Shown here piece after piece: positions 1-9,563 of a DNA stretch of 64,000 bases (within the stretch, counting starts at the first letter, position 1; the number at the start of each line of letters is the position of its first letter). Origin of the DNA: G963662905 sp963676725 (lineage in GTDB: Bacteria; Bacteroidota; Bacteroidia; Bacteroidales; WRLA01); NCBI GenBank assembly GCA_963676725.1, contig OY781463.1, positions 3,410,001 to 3,474,000 of the forward strand. Reading direction: 5' to 3'. Below the pieces are notes generated by a model, which saw only the letters and a list, made by a program, of their open reading frames with translations, made no database searches and was not told the DNA's origin. The translations under genes were made by a program, and so were the position numbers.

Positions 1-548
1 TCTAACGCCAATTTGTTGATGCAAACATGTTCTATTTGATGATGCACAGGCGGGAAATAATCCAGCAGCATTTTCTTCACAAAAGCATACCGGCTATCTG
101 AATATAAATCGCGTTCCCAATGAAAATCGTGGTGATGGCAAACAGCTCGTATTCCTGTTTTACTAATTGCATTAAAAAAAGCCTTTGCTGCTGCCAGGTT
201 CCAGCCTAGAGAAAAAATATTATTGGGAATAAGCACATCCGGCTTTCGCCTTTTGATTATTTCCAAAAGTGCTTTTTCAATCTTTTCTGCTTCCAGAAGA
301 ACATCATTTTGGAGGGATTTTTCGTCAGGGTAATCATTTTCTAAACCATATGCATTAGCAACTATACGCTTATTCTGCAGATCCTGATAATGAAGTTCAG
401 GGATAATTTCTGCTGCACAATTTCCCGAACTACCGGCAATATAAAAAACCCCATGCCCTTGCATTTCGAGCGCCTTTTTCCACTTTTCCATTTCCAGGGA
501 GACTCCATCCGTTTCCCCTACCCTAAAATGACATAATGCAATATTCAT
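1..548 (-). CDS. Glycosyltransferase, GT4-like (partial, C-terminus outside window)
   Basis: The frame is open from an ATG at 548 to the window edge, giving 182 codons and no stop. The N-terminus MNIALCHFRVGETDGVSLEM looks like the first beta strand and acceptor loop of GT-B fold, GT4-type glycosyltransferases, where a G-x-x-x-G-V-S loop follows the first strand. A later His-His-His-Asp-Phe stretch (CHHHDFHW) also suits this group. The donor-binding C-terminal domain lies outside the window, so donor and acceptor cannot be named. The gene starts only 10 bases after the symporter stop on the same strand, so the two are probably co-transcribed. A cytosolic or membrane-face enzyme acting on a glycan or compatible solute is the family expectation; that role is inference. 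Confidence 0.7.
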   Translation of the reverse strand, partial: MNIALCHFRVGETDGVSLEMEKWKKALEMQGHGVFYIAGSSGNCAAEIIPELHYQDLQNKRIVANAYGLENDYPDEKSLQNDVLLEAEKIEKALLEIIKRRKPDVLIPNNIFSLGWNLAAAKAFFNAISKTGIRAVCHHHDFHWERDLYSDSRYAFVKKMLLDYFPPVHHQIEHVCINKLAL

Positions 549-558
549 GGAATCATAA

Positions 559-2199
559 TTAACCAAAAATTACGGGAACATATAGACTAAAGACCACAAT
601 CAGAACAAAGAAACCCAGCAACATATACGTTTCCTTGATTAGGATATCTTCTTTTCGAATTTTGTATTCAACTACATCTGTTTTATTATCAGGATCGGGG
701 AAAATAAGGCTAACGATATAAGTAATAAGCACGCAGAGTGCAAATCCAGTAAAATTCAACCAGATCCAAAAAATCTCTACACCGGGGTCAAATCCAATAA
801 TTTCCTGCATTGTTTTTGAAAAAACTAAATTCACAAGCACGGAAATAATAATTCCGAACTTAATCCCATGTCTGTTCACTTTTTTGGAGAAAATAGCTAA
901 AATAAATGTGGCAAGCACAGGCCCATAAAACACAGAACCAATCGCATTAATAATTTCAATGACAGAGCTTTCGCTCCCACCGAGTAAAAAGGCACTGGCA
1001 ATACATACAAGGCCCCAAAAAACCACGGCTGATTTTGAAATCATCATATATTTTTTTGTGGACAGCTTCTTTTTGCCGCGATTAAAAAAATCTTCAACAG
1101 TTACTGCCGACAAGGAATTCACCGTAGAGCTCAGCGAGGACATTGCCGCAGAAAGGATACCAACCATCAAGAGACCGATAACACCGTGAGGCAGGTATTT
1201 TGTGATAAATACAGGCACCATCAAATCTGGTTTTAGACCAGCTGAAGCATATTCCTTTGGGAAATATTTTTCTGTCACCATCCCAATTTCATTAAGGAAA
1301 TCAGGGGCCACAAGAATAAAGGCCCCCAAAACCAGGCCCATAACACAATACACCAGCACGACCGGAAGACGCAACATGCCATTGGCAAAAAGTAATGTTC
1401 GTATGGTTTTTTCATCTTTTGCAGACAGCAGCCTTTGCGCTTGTGTCTGATCAGTACCATAATAAGAAGCATAGAGGAAAAACCCGCCAATAATCATTGG
1501 CCAGATACCATATTCACCGCCACCAATTCCGAAATTATCCTGAATTACTTTTAAGCGATCGGGATTGATATTGGACAAGGACCCTCCGTTTTGATCCATT
1601 AACACCCAACCAAAGATCAGTATAATCACCAAACCGAGAAAAAGAATAATCATTTGAATTGCATCGCCCCAAACAACGGCTTTCATACCCCCTTGCCATG
1701 AATAAACAATCGTCACAATACTGATAATGGGGATGGTATAAATGAAATCGATATCAAGGACAGCCTGAAGAATAATGGCGATTGTATATACCATGACGCC
1801 GGTACTCAAAGCACGGCTAATCTGAAAAACCACACTGAGGATCATACGGGTTGAAGCATCGAAACGTCGTTCGATAAATTCATAAATACTCACCACACCG
1901 GAGCGAAACAATGGAGGTACAAGCACCACCATTAGAAAAAACATAGCCAAAGGCACCGAGAATTCAAAGGACAGCCATTTCATTCCGCCTCCGGCCTTTA
2001 AAGCAACAAAAGCAGGTGCTGACACAAAGCTGATTGCTGAAAGCTGAGTCGCCATTGTTGATAAGCTCAGGGGAAACCACCCCAAACTCTTTCCCCCAAG
2101 AAAATAATCTGTAGAATTTTTGTTCTCCTTAAAAAAATAGCCCATTCCGAGGAATCCGGCGAAGTATAATAGTACGATCAAATAATCAAACCAATTCAT
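559..2199 (-). CDS. Sodium:solute symporter (SSS/SSF family)
   Basis: A 546-residue inner-membrane protein with about 13-14 hydrophobic helices, which is the normal SSF length. The N-terminus (DYLIVLLYFAGFLGMGYFF), the early DYFLGGKSLGWFPLS loop and the STMATQLSAISF segment are typical of family members that import sugars, sialic acid or other organic solutes with Na+. It follows the TonB receptor on the same strand after a 550-base spacer and is followed at once by a glycosyltransferase gene. With a LacI-type regulator upstream, the likely job is moving the compound taken up by the receptor across the inner membrane. The substrate cannot be read from sequence. Confidence 0.9.
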   Translation of the reverse strand: MNWFDYLIVLLYFAGFLGMGYFFKENKNSTDYFLGGKSLGWFPLSLSTMATQLSAISFVSAPAFVALKAGGGMKWLSFEFSVPLAMFFLMVVLVPPLFRSGVVSIYEFIERRFDASTRMILSVVFQISRALSTGVMVYTIAIILQAVLDIDFIYTIPIISIVTIVYSWQGGMKAVVWGDAIQMIILFLGLVIILIFGWVLMDQNGGSLSNINPDRLKVIQDNFGIGGGEYGIWPMIIGGFFLYASYYGTDQTQAQRLLSAKDEKTIRTLLFANGMLRLPVVLVYCVMGLVLGAFILVAPDFLNEIGMVTEKYFPKEYASAGLKPDLMVPVFITKYLPHGVIGLLMVGILSAAMSSLSSTVNSLSAVTVEDFFNRGKKKLSTKKYMMISKSAVVFWGLVCIASAFLLGGSESSVIEIINAIGSVFYGPVLATFILAIFSKKVNRHGIKFGIIISVLVNLVFSKTMQEIIGFDPGVEIFWIWLNFTGFALCVLITYIVSLIFPDPDNKTDVVEYKIRKEDILIKETYMLLGFFVLIVVFSLYVPVIFG

Positions 2200-2753
2200 A
2201 ATATGGAAATTAAATTTCTTTGAGAAAAATATATAAATCCTGCGTCTGTACCAATAAAATATTCCAGCGAAAAGATCATTATAAGCCCGAACAAAAATTC
2301 ACATGGTGTTAGGGCTCGCTGACAAATTATCTTCTTACATGAAACGCCTTCTTTAACAACTTACTGATAACCAAATGAACTTAACCATATCGGGCAGACC
2401 CAAAACCATTTATCTGCCCTAATCCACTGTCACAACCAAAGAGATAAAGTATTTCTTTTCCGTTTGACGTAAGGAAAGGCATTCATCAACCAAATCACTT
2501 CCACTCCCTGCAATAGAAATGGACGGGATAGAATCCAGGAAGTTCATTCTTCACAAAACCATTCCCCTGCTTCCTGATCTATCCGCTTTCACCCACCAAT
2601 TTATTCCAAGGTTAATCCACAAATATAATAATGTGAAATTACGCTTTTCAATTATCGATACAAAACAACAGGATTTCAAAGAACACAGAAACGACTCACA
2701 CAGTAAAAATTCCATCAAAGGGGCAGCAAAAACCACCCCTTGTAACAACTACA
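2200..2753. other. Intergenic spacer between TonB receptor and symporter
   Basis: No convincing gene in about 550 bases. Short ORFs on both strands here overlap each other, show no recognisable protein features and look random. Two hairpins are visible. AAGGGG/CCCCTT at 2718-2741 lies just after the receptor stop, and GGGCAGA/TCTGCCC lies at 2392-2419. Neither is followed by a clear T-run on the minus strand, so they are at best weak terminators or RNA processing sites. Confidence 0.5.
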
Positions 2754-5381
2754 TTAGAAAGTAAAAGTAGCTCTTAAGAAGATTCTTCTCGGCAATACAG
2801 GACGGCCAACGAAATAAACCCCTTCATTTGATTGCGATAAATCGCGGGGATTTCCTTCGGTCAAACCACGACAGTCGGTTAAGTTAAAGACGGCTGCACC
2901 AATCCTCATTTTTTCACCATTATCTCCTAAGCTCATTGTATAACCAGCATCCAGTCTCACTATTGAGAGAGGATCAAGTTCTACATTATTACTATCATCA
3001 GTATATTTTTTTCCTGAATAATTTAAAGATACACTTCCATCAATTTTATGATCTGCATACCTTAATTCAAGATAAGACATAAAGTTTGGCTGACGTGCAA
3101 GCTTATTGCCTATATATTCAGGGGTTGATTCCTGCTCATCATATTCATGAGCTTGATATGTTAAACTTCCATTAAAGAATACATACTTAAGAAATTCATA
3201 AGACCAAGTAGCTTCAACACCTACAGTACGAGAGCTTTTTAGTGTAACTTGCTCAATAATGGTCCCTGGGTGATCTGGATCATCAATAAGCCTTACGTCC
3301 CTACGATTATTCAGGTCAACATAATAGCCGGCAAAAGTAGCAGACAGTTTTTCTGTAGCATATTTTGCACCAATTTCTGCTTGATAAATTTCTTCAGTTT
3401 TGTATGAGCTCACAGTACCATCGGAAGAAATCTGAATACTACGTGGTTGTGGGAAGAAATAACCCTTGGTTACGTTTGCATAGAGGTGAAGATTATCGCT
3501 CATTGCGTAGTTTGCAGCAAGCACACCAGCCCAATCAGTATCGGAACCAGTTCCTGTCAGATAAGAATTATTTCCCCATTGTACATTTTGAAGGTCAGAG
3601 GAAAGGTTTTCATCAGTACTCATTTGGTAAGATTCAGAACCCTCGCGGGAGATATCAGCTTTTATATTCTCAACCCTAAAGCCTACATCAATACGCCATT
3701 TTCCAATTTGCATTTCATCAGTCAGGTAGCCGGCAATTTTATTTGCAGTAATAAAATTATTTGCAAAAGCAGCCCCGGGATTATATAAACCATCCTGGCT
3801 TATAATTTTCCTTGCCCCATCTGACATATAAGATACATCTACAAGCAATGGTTGTGAATTAAATTCACTCAAATAGCTAGACTGCACGTTTTTGTCTCCC
3901 GCTTCTGTGCGTGAAAAGAAGCCACCAGCTGTAATATTATGCTCCAGCTCACCGGTGACCCAAGTTTTCGTGAGGTTGATTTCACCAGCCATGTCTGTCA
4001 TTGGGCGATCACGGTCAAGCAAAGTATTAATCAGCACTTTATCGGCATTAGGAACCACGCGGCTTGTGCCTGTATTGGTTGCTACAATGTCTGTAGCATT
4101 TGGATCTATTGCTTTTACGAAATCAGTAATTGACATAGGGTTTCCTGAACCAGCCAGGAAAAGGTTAAACTGATGCTGATAGCGCGCATAACGCATTTTT
4201 GTATTCAGTTTTAAGTCACTATCAAACTCATATTTATAATCGGCCATAAAATAGCCGCCTTTGGTAACAACACCATCTTTGATTGGCGTATGATAAGTGC
4301 CATCAGGTGTATTATAGGAAATATTTCTAGCAGAAGATGTCTGTATCGTTTTTACTTCTTCACCATCATTTCCTATGGCATATTCGCGGGTTTCACCATC
4401 GAGTGGCAAGGGAAGGAAAAATTGCACGCGATCATCGATCAACTGACCGGACATAACGAGTGAACCTTTGTCAAAGAGTTGCTTAATATTACCACGGAGT
4501 TGGAAACCCTGTGTTGGAAGACCTGTTTCTATAGGACCTTCATCATAACGGTAAAAACCGCTTATTGCATAATAAGTACGTGAATCTTTGCCACCGATTT
4601 TACCACCGGAAAAGAAATCTGCTTTTAAGCGTCCCATATCCGCAGTTTCAAACTGAATGATATTTTCAGGAATTTCTGTTCCTGTTTTCGAAATATAATT
4701 GATAACACCGGCCACAGAACCTGCACCATACATAATAGCGGCACCACCTCTGGGAAAATCCAGTGTTTTCAGTCCAAAATCATTTCTGATATAAACATCA
4801 TGCGCCGACGAGTTAAGACCGAAAGTACTGATCACAGGCATTCCGTCAAACTCAAGCGGATTAAACACATATTGCCCACCTGAAGGCAAACCCCTTACAA
4901 AGACGTTTGCGGCAACTTCACCACCACCACCTTCAGCAGTAATACCAGGGATCGAGCGAAGAATATCAGCCTGTCCGTTCGCCGATTTCGCTTGAATTTC
5001 AGACGCTTTCATAGAGGTCATTGACATCGCAGCTTCTGCTTCAGAGCGCACGGTCATAGTACCGGTGATCGTCACCTCATCGAGACCTAAGCCCTCTTTT
5101 AATACGATTTCCAAAGGCTGTTCCGAATCAACAAGCAATTCTACGGCCTGAAAACCAACAAAGCTCACCTGTAATGTAACAGGCAACTCGTCTACGGTTA
5201 AAGCAAATTTACCATCGATATCACTTATTGTACCAATAGTGGAATTTTGGATCATTAAAGTTGCCCCAGGAATGGATAGTCCTTGAACATCTTTAACGGT
5301 ACCTGAAATTGTGTTCTGGGCAATAGCCTGCATGCTTAAAGCAAAAAAGAACACCATTAACATCGTAAAAAATTTCTTCAT
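2754..5381 (-). CDS. TonB-dependent outer-membrane receptor with CarboxypepD_reg domain
   Basis: 875 residues. The order is signal peptide (about 1-21, ending AQ), a carboxypeptidase-regulatory-like beta-sandwich (about 22-100), a plug domain with VRGLPSGGQYVFNP and the GGAAIMYGAGSVAGVINYIS segment, then a 22-strand-type barrel ending in the aromatic FLRATFTF. Family role: energised uptake of a ligand through the outer membrane using TonB-ExbBD. It lacks a following susD gene, so it is not a classical SusCD pair. A LacI-type regulator is divergently encoded and a symporter follows, which suggests a carbohydrate or related ligand rather than iron; this is inference. A palindrome at 5452-5461 lies in the shared promoter region. 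Confidence 0.9.
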   Translation of the reverse strand: MKKFFTMLMVFFFALSMQAIAQNTISGTVKDVQGLSIPGATLMIQNSTIGTISDIDGKFALTVDELPVTLQVSFVGFQAVELLVDSEQPLEIVLKEGLGLDEVTITGTMTVRSEAEAAMSMTSMKASEIQAKSANGQADILRSIPGITAEGGGGEVAANVFVRGLPSGGQYVFNPLEFDGMPVISTFGLNSSAHDVYIRNDFGLKTLDFPRGGAAIMYGAGSVAGVINYISKTGTEIPENIIQFETADMGRLKADFFSGGKIGGKDSRTYYAISGFYRYDEGPIETGLPTQGFQLRGNIKQLFDKGSLVMSGQLIDDRVQFFLPLPLDGETREYAIGNDGEEVKTIQTSSARNISYNTPDGTYHTPIKDGVVTKGGYFMADYKYEFDSDLKLNTKMRYARYQHQFNLFLAGSGNPMSITDFVKAIDPNATDIVATNTGTSRVVPNADKVLINTLLDRDRPMTDMAGEINLTKTWVTGELEHNITAGGFFSRTEAGDKNVQSSYLSEFNSQPLLVDVSYMSDGARKIISQDGLYNPGAAFANNFITANKIAGYLTDEMQIGKWRIDVGFRVENIKADISREGSESYQMSTDENLSSDLQNVQWGNNSYLTGTGSDTDWAGVLAANYAMSDNLHLYANVTKGYFFPQPRSIQISSDGTVSSYKTEEIYQAEIGAKYATEKLSATFAGYYVDLNNRRDVRLIDDPDHPGTIIEQVTLKSSRTVGVEATWSYEFLKYVFFNGSLTYQAHEYDEQESTPEYIGNKLARQPNFMSYLELRYADHKIDGSVSLNYSGKKYTDDSNNVELDPLSIVRLDAGYTMSLGDNGEKMRIGAAVFNLTDCRGLTEGNPRDLSQSNEGVYFVGRPVLPRRIFLRATFTF

Positions 5382-5451
5382 ACCTTTTTGATTTAGTTAA
5401 TATGCAGCAAAGAAAAGTCGAAATCTAAGACAACGCAAGCGCCAAAAATTT

Positions 5452-5470
5452 ACGTTAACGTTTACGGTTA
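5452..5470. promoter_or_regulatory. Candidate LacI-family operator in divergent promoter region
   Basis: ACGTTAACGT (5452-5461) is a perfect 10-base palindrome and runs into a second partial repeat, AACGTTTACGGTTAA. LacI-family sites often have a central CG dyad flanked by A/T. The position, between the receptor and the LacI-type gene, allows control of both. For the receptor, a -7-like TAGATTTC lies at 5427-5420 on the minus strand, just downstream of the palindrome. Confidence 0.5.
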
Positions 5471-5491
5471 ATAACTTTTTCAATAATTTTT

Positions 5492-5499
5492 TATATTTG
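5492..5499 (+). promoter_or_regulatory. -7 promoter element for LacI-family regulator
   Basis: TATATTTG matches the Bacteroidota -7 consensus TAnnTTTG exactly and lies 31 bases before the ATG at 5531. I do not see a clear TTTG -33 box at the usual spacing; the operator palindrome overlaps that region. Confidence 0.5.
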
Positions 5500-5530
5500 C
5501 CCATCGAACACAATATCAGATTATATCGCT

Positions 5531-6571
5531 ATGGCAAAAGCACGGCTCAAAGACTTGGCAAAAGCCCTGAACACAACAATTGCAACGGTTTCGCGTGCCC
5601 TGCACGACCATCCGGAGATAAGCGATAAAATGAAAAACCGCGTTCGAGAAGTTGCAGCACTGTATAATTATTGCCCTAATTCAACAGCTTTATCGCTTAA
5701 ATACCAAAAATCATATAGGATTGGCGTAATTTTTCCACGTCTGGCCCATTATTATGTTACACAAATCCTTAGCGGGATGCTTTCTGAAGCAGAAAAAAAA
5801 GGCTATAAACTACTGATTGCGGAAAGCAATTACAAACCCGAAAAAGAACTGGAAATAATAAAAGAGTTTTATGAGCTTAATGTGGATGCGATCATGATTC
5901 TACCATCCAGAAAGCTTGCATTAAGAAAAGGCGAGCTGGAGCAAAAGATGAGAAAAGATATTCCATTTTTGATCATCGACCGTCTTATTCATTTTGATAA
6001 TGTGCATACACCAATGATTTCCTCCAATGATTATGTTGGTACACGCGAAGGGATTAATCATTTGATTGAACAGGGTTATAAAAAAATAGCCCACTTGAGG
6101 GGTTTAGAATCATCAGATTTGGCAAACACACGTTGCCAAGCCTATTTGGATTCATTGAAACAACATAATCTTGAAATAAACGATGATTGGATTGTTCATT
6201 GCACAAAATTCACTTTTGAAGAAGGTGAACGACTTGCCACCAAGCTTATGTCGTTAGCGAATCCCCCGGATGCTATTTTCGGCATTAGCGATATTGTTGC
6301 CGTGGGCGCTCTGAACGGCCTAAAAAAAGCCGGCTATAAAATCCCCCAAGAAATTGGAGTGCTTGGGTTTAGCAATTCTGATTTAACTTTGGTGTGTTCT
6401 CCACAACTTTCCTCAATACACCAGCCCGGAAAGAAAATTGGACGACGCAGTATTAGTATTGTGTTATCGAATATTGATGACCAAAAAGACATCTCATTAA
6501 TAAACTCAAGGATTAAAACAAAACTCATTATCAGGGATTCTACGCAAAAATCCATGAATTGGATGCATTAA
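5531..6571 (+). CDS. LacI/GalR-family transcriptional regulator
   Basis: 346 residues, normal for the family. The N-terminal helix-turn-helix LKDLAKALNTTIATVSRALH (residues about 5-24) is followed by the hinge and a periplasmic-binding-protein-like ligand domain starting at YRIGVIFPR. The core contains DAIFGISDIVAVGALNGLKK and IGVLGFSNSDLT, typical of sugar-sensing members. It is divergent from the TonB receptor-symporter-glycosyltransferase group and most likely controls that group and itself through the palindrome at 5452. The effector is unknown. Confidence 0.93.
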   Translation: MAKARLKDLAKALNTTIATVSRALHDHPEISDKMKNRVREVAALYNYCPNSTALSLKYQKSYRIGVIFPRLAHYYVTQILSGMLSEAEKKGYKLLIAESNYKPEKELEIIKEFYELNVDAIMILPSRKLALRKGELEQKMRKDIPFLIIDRLIHFDNVHTPMISSNDYVGTREGINHLIEQGYKKIAHLRGLESSDLANTRCQAYLDSLKQHNLEINDDWIVHCTKFTFEEGERLATKLMSLANPPDAIFGISDIVAVGALNGLKKAGYKIPQEIGVLGFSNSDLTLVCSPQLSSIHQPGKKIGRRSISIVLSNIDDQKDISLINSRIKTKLIIRDSTQKSMNWMH

Positions 6572-6954
6572 TGTGATGCACACAAAAAGCTTCCCAACGA
6601 AATCGAATCCGGGTAAAATATCTTCCAATACCTTAGGGCTTGTTGTAAATACATCTTTCTAAAGAACACTTTTGCATACCATAGAACATCAAAATAGGCA
6701 TTATTCTTTATTCCATCCTTGATCTGAACCAAGACTACATAAAGGACATCAAAAATCCATGCAACAGACAAAAAAAAACAGCAATAATCAATACACTTCC
6801 ATTACCCAAAAACTGATAATTATGTAATACTGTGAACTTACATATTATACGCCCAATAGCACAATGCATAATATTTCAATTTTACTAAAAATTTATCAAA
6901 ATTATAAATTTTATGATATATTTGCAGTTTATAACTTAACAAAACCAGATAAAG
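6572..6954. other. AT-rich intergenic region
   Basis: About 380 bases with no gene that I can support. The only short minus-strand ORF has no recognisable features. The right end carries the promoter element described at 6917. Confidence 0.5.
6917..6924 (+). promoter_or_regulatory. -7 promoter element for lipoprotein/barrel pair
   Basis: TATATTTG is an exact TAnnTTTG match 31 bases before the ATG at 6955, the same distance as at the LacI gene. The upstream sequence is very A/T rich and no -33 TTTG is clear. Confidence 0.5.
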
Positions 6955-7698
6955 ATGTTCACTTCACTAACACCATCTAAGCTAATACAAATTATTTTTG
7001 TTGCGAGCCTCAGCATACTATTTTTTGGCTGTTCCTCAACAAAAGTAAGCTCTACATTCACAAGAAAAAGAGCCCCAATACCTTATGACCATAATATTTT
7101 AGTTTCCCAAATTGAGGATTCGATAACAGTCCCTTATCAAACACTTGGGACGGTGAGTTATGGGCCATATCAAGAAAAGATAACTTATAAAGAGATAATT
7201 AACTTACTTTCATTGGAAGCAAGAAAAGCCGGGGGAAACATTCTCAAAATCATAAAACAACAGCCCAGGATGCAGCAAAGCGAAAGTCATCTCGTGGAAG
7301 CGCTGGTGCTTTATACGGATAGTATTGATAAAGTTAATGTCACACCATTTCCTGAAGAAGAAAAAAAAGACGTGGATTATGCCATTTTATATATTTACCG
7401 TTTTCCTAATTCAGCAGGATCGCTTGTCAACTATAATTTTCGCATTAGAGACAGTGTTCTTTGCAAGGTAAAAAGCAATTTTAAAACAGAAATACAACTA
7501 AAGAAGGAAGGCATGACCTATTTCTGTGCGGAAACAGAAAGTAAATTCTGGCTTCCTGTTGACATAGAATTTGGAAAAGAATATTACATCCGCTGTAGCC
7601 TGACAACCGGCGTTGTTGTTGGACACCCTAAACTTGAGCTCATAGACTGGCTTGACGGAAAACTTGAATTTGAAAATCTTAATGCAAAAAATCAATGA
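6955..7698 (+). CDS. Putative lipoprotein with DUF2846-like C-terminal region
   Basis: 247 residues. Hydrophobic segment 9-24 ends in a lipobox (ILFFGC, Cys about 26), so an exported lipoprotein is expected. Two parts are visible. The first, with EIINLLSLEARKAGGNILKI, resembles small lipoproteins whose sheet begins with an alanine-rich helix. The second, AILYIYRFPNSAGSLVNYNF followed by FCAETESKFWLPVDIEFGKEYYIRC, has the look of DUF2846-type domains, which are beta-rich and of unknown function. The stop overlaps the start of the next gene by 4 bases, so the pair is translationally coupled and probably works together at the cell surface or in the periplasm. Confidence 0.65.
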   Translation: MFTSLTPSKLIQIIFVASLSILFFGCSSTKVSSTFTRKRAPIPYDHNILVSQIEDSITVPYQTLGTVSYGPYQEKITYKEIINLLSLEARKAGGNILKIIKQQPRMQQSESHLVEALVLYTDSIDKVNVTPFPEEEKKDVDYAILYIYRFPNSAGSLVNYNFRIRDSVLCKVKSNFKTEIQLKKEGMTYFCAETESKFWLPVDIEFGKEYYIRCSLTTGVVVGHPKLELIDWLDGKLEFENLNAKNQ

Positions 7699-8609
7699 AG
7701 AAAATAATTAGCATTTTAGTTCTTTCACTTACAATACAAATATCTTATTGCCAGGATCTTATTATTACCACCAGCGGCGACAGTATTGCATGTTTAATTA
7801 CAAAAAAAGATGCGGCTTACATTTATTTTAATACACAAAAAGACGCTAATATCATAAGCACTTTGCTCCCAAATGAATCTGTTTCAATTTATTGCAAGGA
7901 TTGCTATAGAGACGGTATAATGGCCAATGCAACAGAAGTCAATCCCCAAATAAAATCCCATAAAAGCGGGGGTTGGAGGTTCTCTGGCGGTCTGGGTTAT
8001 AGCTATCAAATAGCAAAATTTGCCGACAATTTAAACTCTGATTGGAAAGAACATCTACAAGGATTAAGGGGAGGAATAAATATCAACTTGGAAACAAACT
8101 ACTATTTTAACAAAAAATATGGAATGGGTTTGCAGTACAGAAGTTTCTGTTCATCAAGTAATTCCGAAGACATAGTAATTCCAATATCCATTGACGATGA
8201 GATGCTTAACTATCATACTGCCCTGGAAGATAATCTCTCGATCAGGTTTTATGCACTTAGTTTCAATATGATAGAACGTATAAACAACAGTAAAACCTAT
8301 TTCCTTTTTGGAGCAGCACTCGGATATGTTACCTATAAGGACAAACAAAGCATAAGCCCCCTTAATTCATTTAGCAGCATTAATCAGGATATAAGCTCAA
8401 GCACATTAGGAATGACTCTTGACTTAGGCTTTGATATTGGTATCACTGAAATTATTGCCATTAACTTACAATCCTCACTTTTTGCAGCCACGCTGAATAG
8501 CTACAAAATTAAGAGCTCATATAGTGCACAGGAATACGATCTTGGTGATGACAACAAAGAGAGTCTTGCACGTTTAGACTTCAGCCTAGGTATTAGTTTC
8601 AAAATTTAA
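7695..8609 (+). CDS. Outer-membrane beta-barrel-like protein of unknown function
   Basis: 304 residues. A signal peptide (1-19, ending ISYCQ) is followed by a short N-terminal region with LIITTSGDSIACLITKKD, common in Bacteroidota exported proteins that start with a DxI-type beta hairpin, then repeated amphipathic strands from residue about 90 (GGWRFSGGLGYSYQ) to the C-terminal LDFSLGISFKI. A terminal aromatic/aliphatic strand ending in a hydrophobic residue suits an outer-membrane barrel of roughly 8-10 strands. ATGA overlap couples it to the lipoprotein upstream. I do not recognise the family further. Confidence 0.65.
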   Translation: MKKIISILVLSLTIQISYCQDLIITTSGDSIACLITKKDAAYIYFNTQKDANIISTLLPNESVSIYCKDCYRDGIMANATEVNPQIKSHKSGGWRFSGGLGYSYQIAKFADNLNSDWKEHLQGLRGGININLETNYYFNKKYGMGLQYRSFCSSSNSEDIVIPISIDDEMLNYHTALEDNLSIRFYALSFNMIERINNSKTYFLFGAALGYVTYKDKQSISPLNSFSSINQDISSSTLGMTLDLGFDIGITEIIAINLQSSLFAATLNSYKIKSSYSAQEYDLGDDNKESLARLDFSLGISFKI

Positions 8610-8694
8610 ATGGATCGTAACAAAACCAAATAAGTTTGTCAGAAAATCAAAAATCAAGCACTCATTCTATATAATTTAGGACGAAACAGAGAAA

Positions 8695-8727
8695 ACGGGT
8701 CAGCTTAAAACCTGACCCGTTTTTTTA
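8695..8727. terminator. Intrinsic terminator, probably bidirectional
   Basis: A 9-base perfect stem ACGGGTCAG/CTGACCCGT (8695-8703 and 8712-8720) with an 8-base loop is followed by seven T on the plus strand and preceded by four A. It sits between convergent genes, so it likely ends both the barrel gene and yebC transcripts. Confidence 0.88.
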
Positions 8728-8743
8728 TATGCGCTGGACTTTT

Positions 8744-9490
8744 CTATGAATCCAAAGCGGCTTCCAGTTCCTCCGTTATTTCTAAGGTATGGAACACTTT
8801 CTGCACATCATCATCGTCTTCAAAAATATCGATAATTTTCATCACTTTGATGGCATCCTCCAAAGGCAGTGTTTTTGCGTCTGTAGGAATACGTTGCAAT
8901 TCTGCCGATTCCGGTTCAATCCCAAGTTCTTCCAATTTTTTCATCATGCTGCCAAAATCTTCCATGGCAGTAGTAATAATAAAAGAACCTTCTCCTTCTT
9001 CAATTTCTTCGGCACCGGCTTCAATCACTTCCAATTCAAATTCTTCCATATCCAAGCCTTCTGAAGGCACTTGAAAAATCCCTTTGCGTTCGAACAAAAA
9101 ACTTAGGGAGCCATTTGTACCAAGGCTTCCACTGTATTTATTAAATACGGCACGAATGGCAGAAACCGTACGCTGTTGGTTGTCTGTGGTGCATTCGAGA
9201 AAAATCCCGATCCCATGTGGCGCATAGCCTTCGTATGTTAGCTCCAAGAAATTCGAAGAATCTTTGTCTTTTCCTTTATTAATCGCCCTTTCGATGGTGT
9301 CTCGGGGCATACTCTGCCCTTTTGCATTGGCAATGGCAAGACGTAGACGTGGGTTTCCTTCCGGATCGGCACCAGATTCTTTTACCGCTACAGTAATTTC
9401 TTTGATAATCTTACTGAAAATTTTTGAACGTTTCGCATCGTTAGCGCCCTTTTTCCTTTTAATGGTTGACCATTTACTATGACCTGACAT
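8744..9490 (-). CDS. yebC: YebC/PmpR family DNA-binding protein / translation factor
   Basis: 248 residues, typical length. The signature start MSGHSKWSTIKRKKGANDAK, then IIKEITVAVKESGADPEGNP, and the ECTTDNQQRTVSAIRAVFNKY segment define the family. Members were described as DNA-binding regulators, and more recent work links the family to easing ribosome stalling during translation. It is cytosolic. The gene stands alone on the minus strand, closed by the terminator at 8695. The family call is firm; which role dominates here cannot be told. Confidence 0.96.
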   Translation of the reverse strand: MSGHSKWSTIKRKKGANDAKRSKIFSKIIKEITVAVKESGADPEGNPRLRLAIANAKGQSMPRDTIERAINKGKDKDSSNFLELTYEGYAPHGIGIFLECTTDNQQRTVSAIRAVFNKYSGSLGTNGSLSFLFERKGIFQVPSEGLDMEEFELEVIEAGAEEIEEGEGSFIITTAMEDFGSMMKKLEELGIEPESAELQRIPTDAKTLPLEDAIKVMKIIDIFEDDDDVQKVFHTLEITEELEAALDS

Positions 9491-9563
9491 ATCTTATTAT
9501 TAATTGGTTAATCATAAAATTCCTTCAGGATGCCCCCAAATTACTACCGCTAAAAATATGATA

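Noticed and set aside
2519..2764. Plus-strand ORF of 81 codons overlapping the TonB receptor end
   Set aside because: Overlaps a well-supported gene and an opposite-strand ORF, has no protein-like features, and lies in a spacer of biased A/C composition.
2754..5381. Classical SusCD glycan-uptake pair
   Set aside because: No susD-type lipoprotein follows the receptor; the next gene is an SSF symporter.
8669..8687. Second Fur-like site (TTCTATATAATTTAGGA)
   Set aside because: Lies between convergent genes just before a terminator with no promoter to control, and its symmetry is poor.
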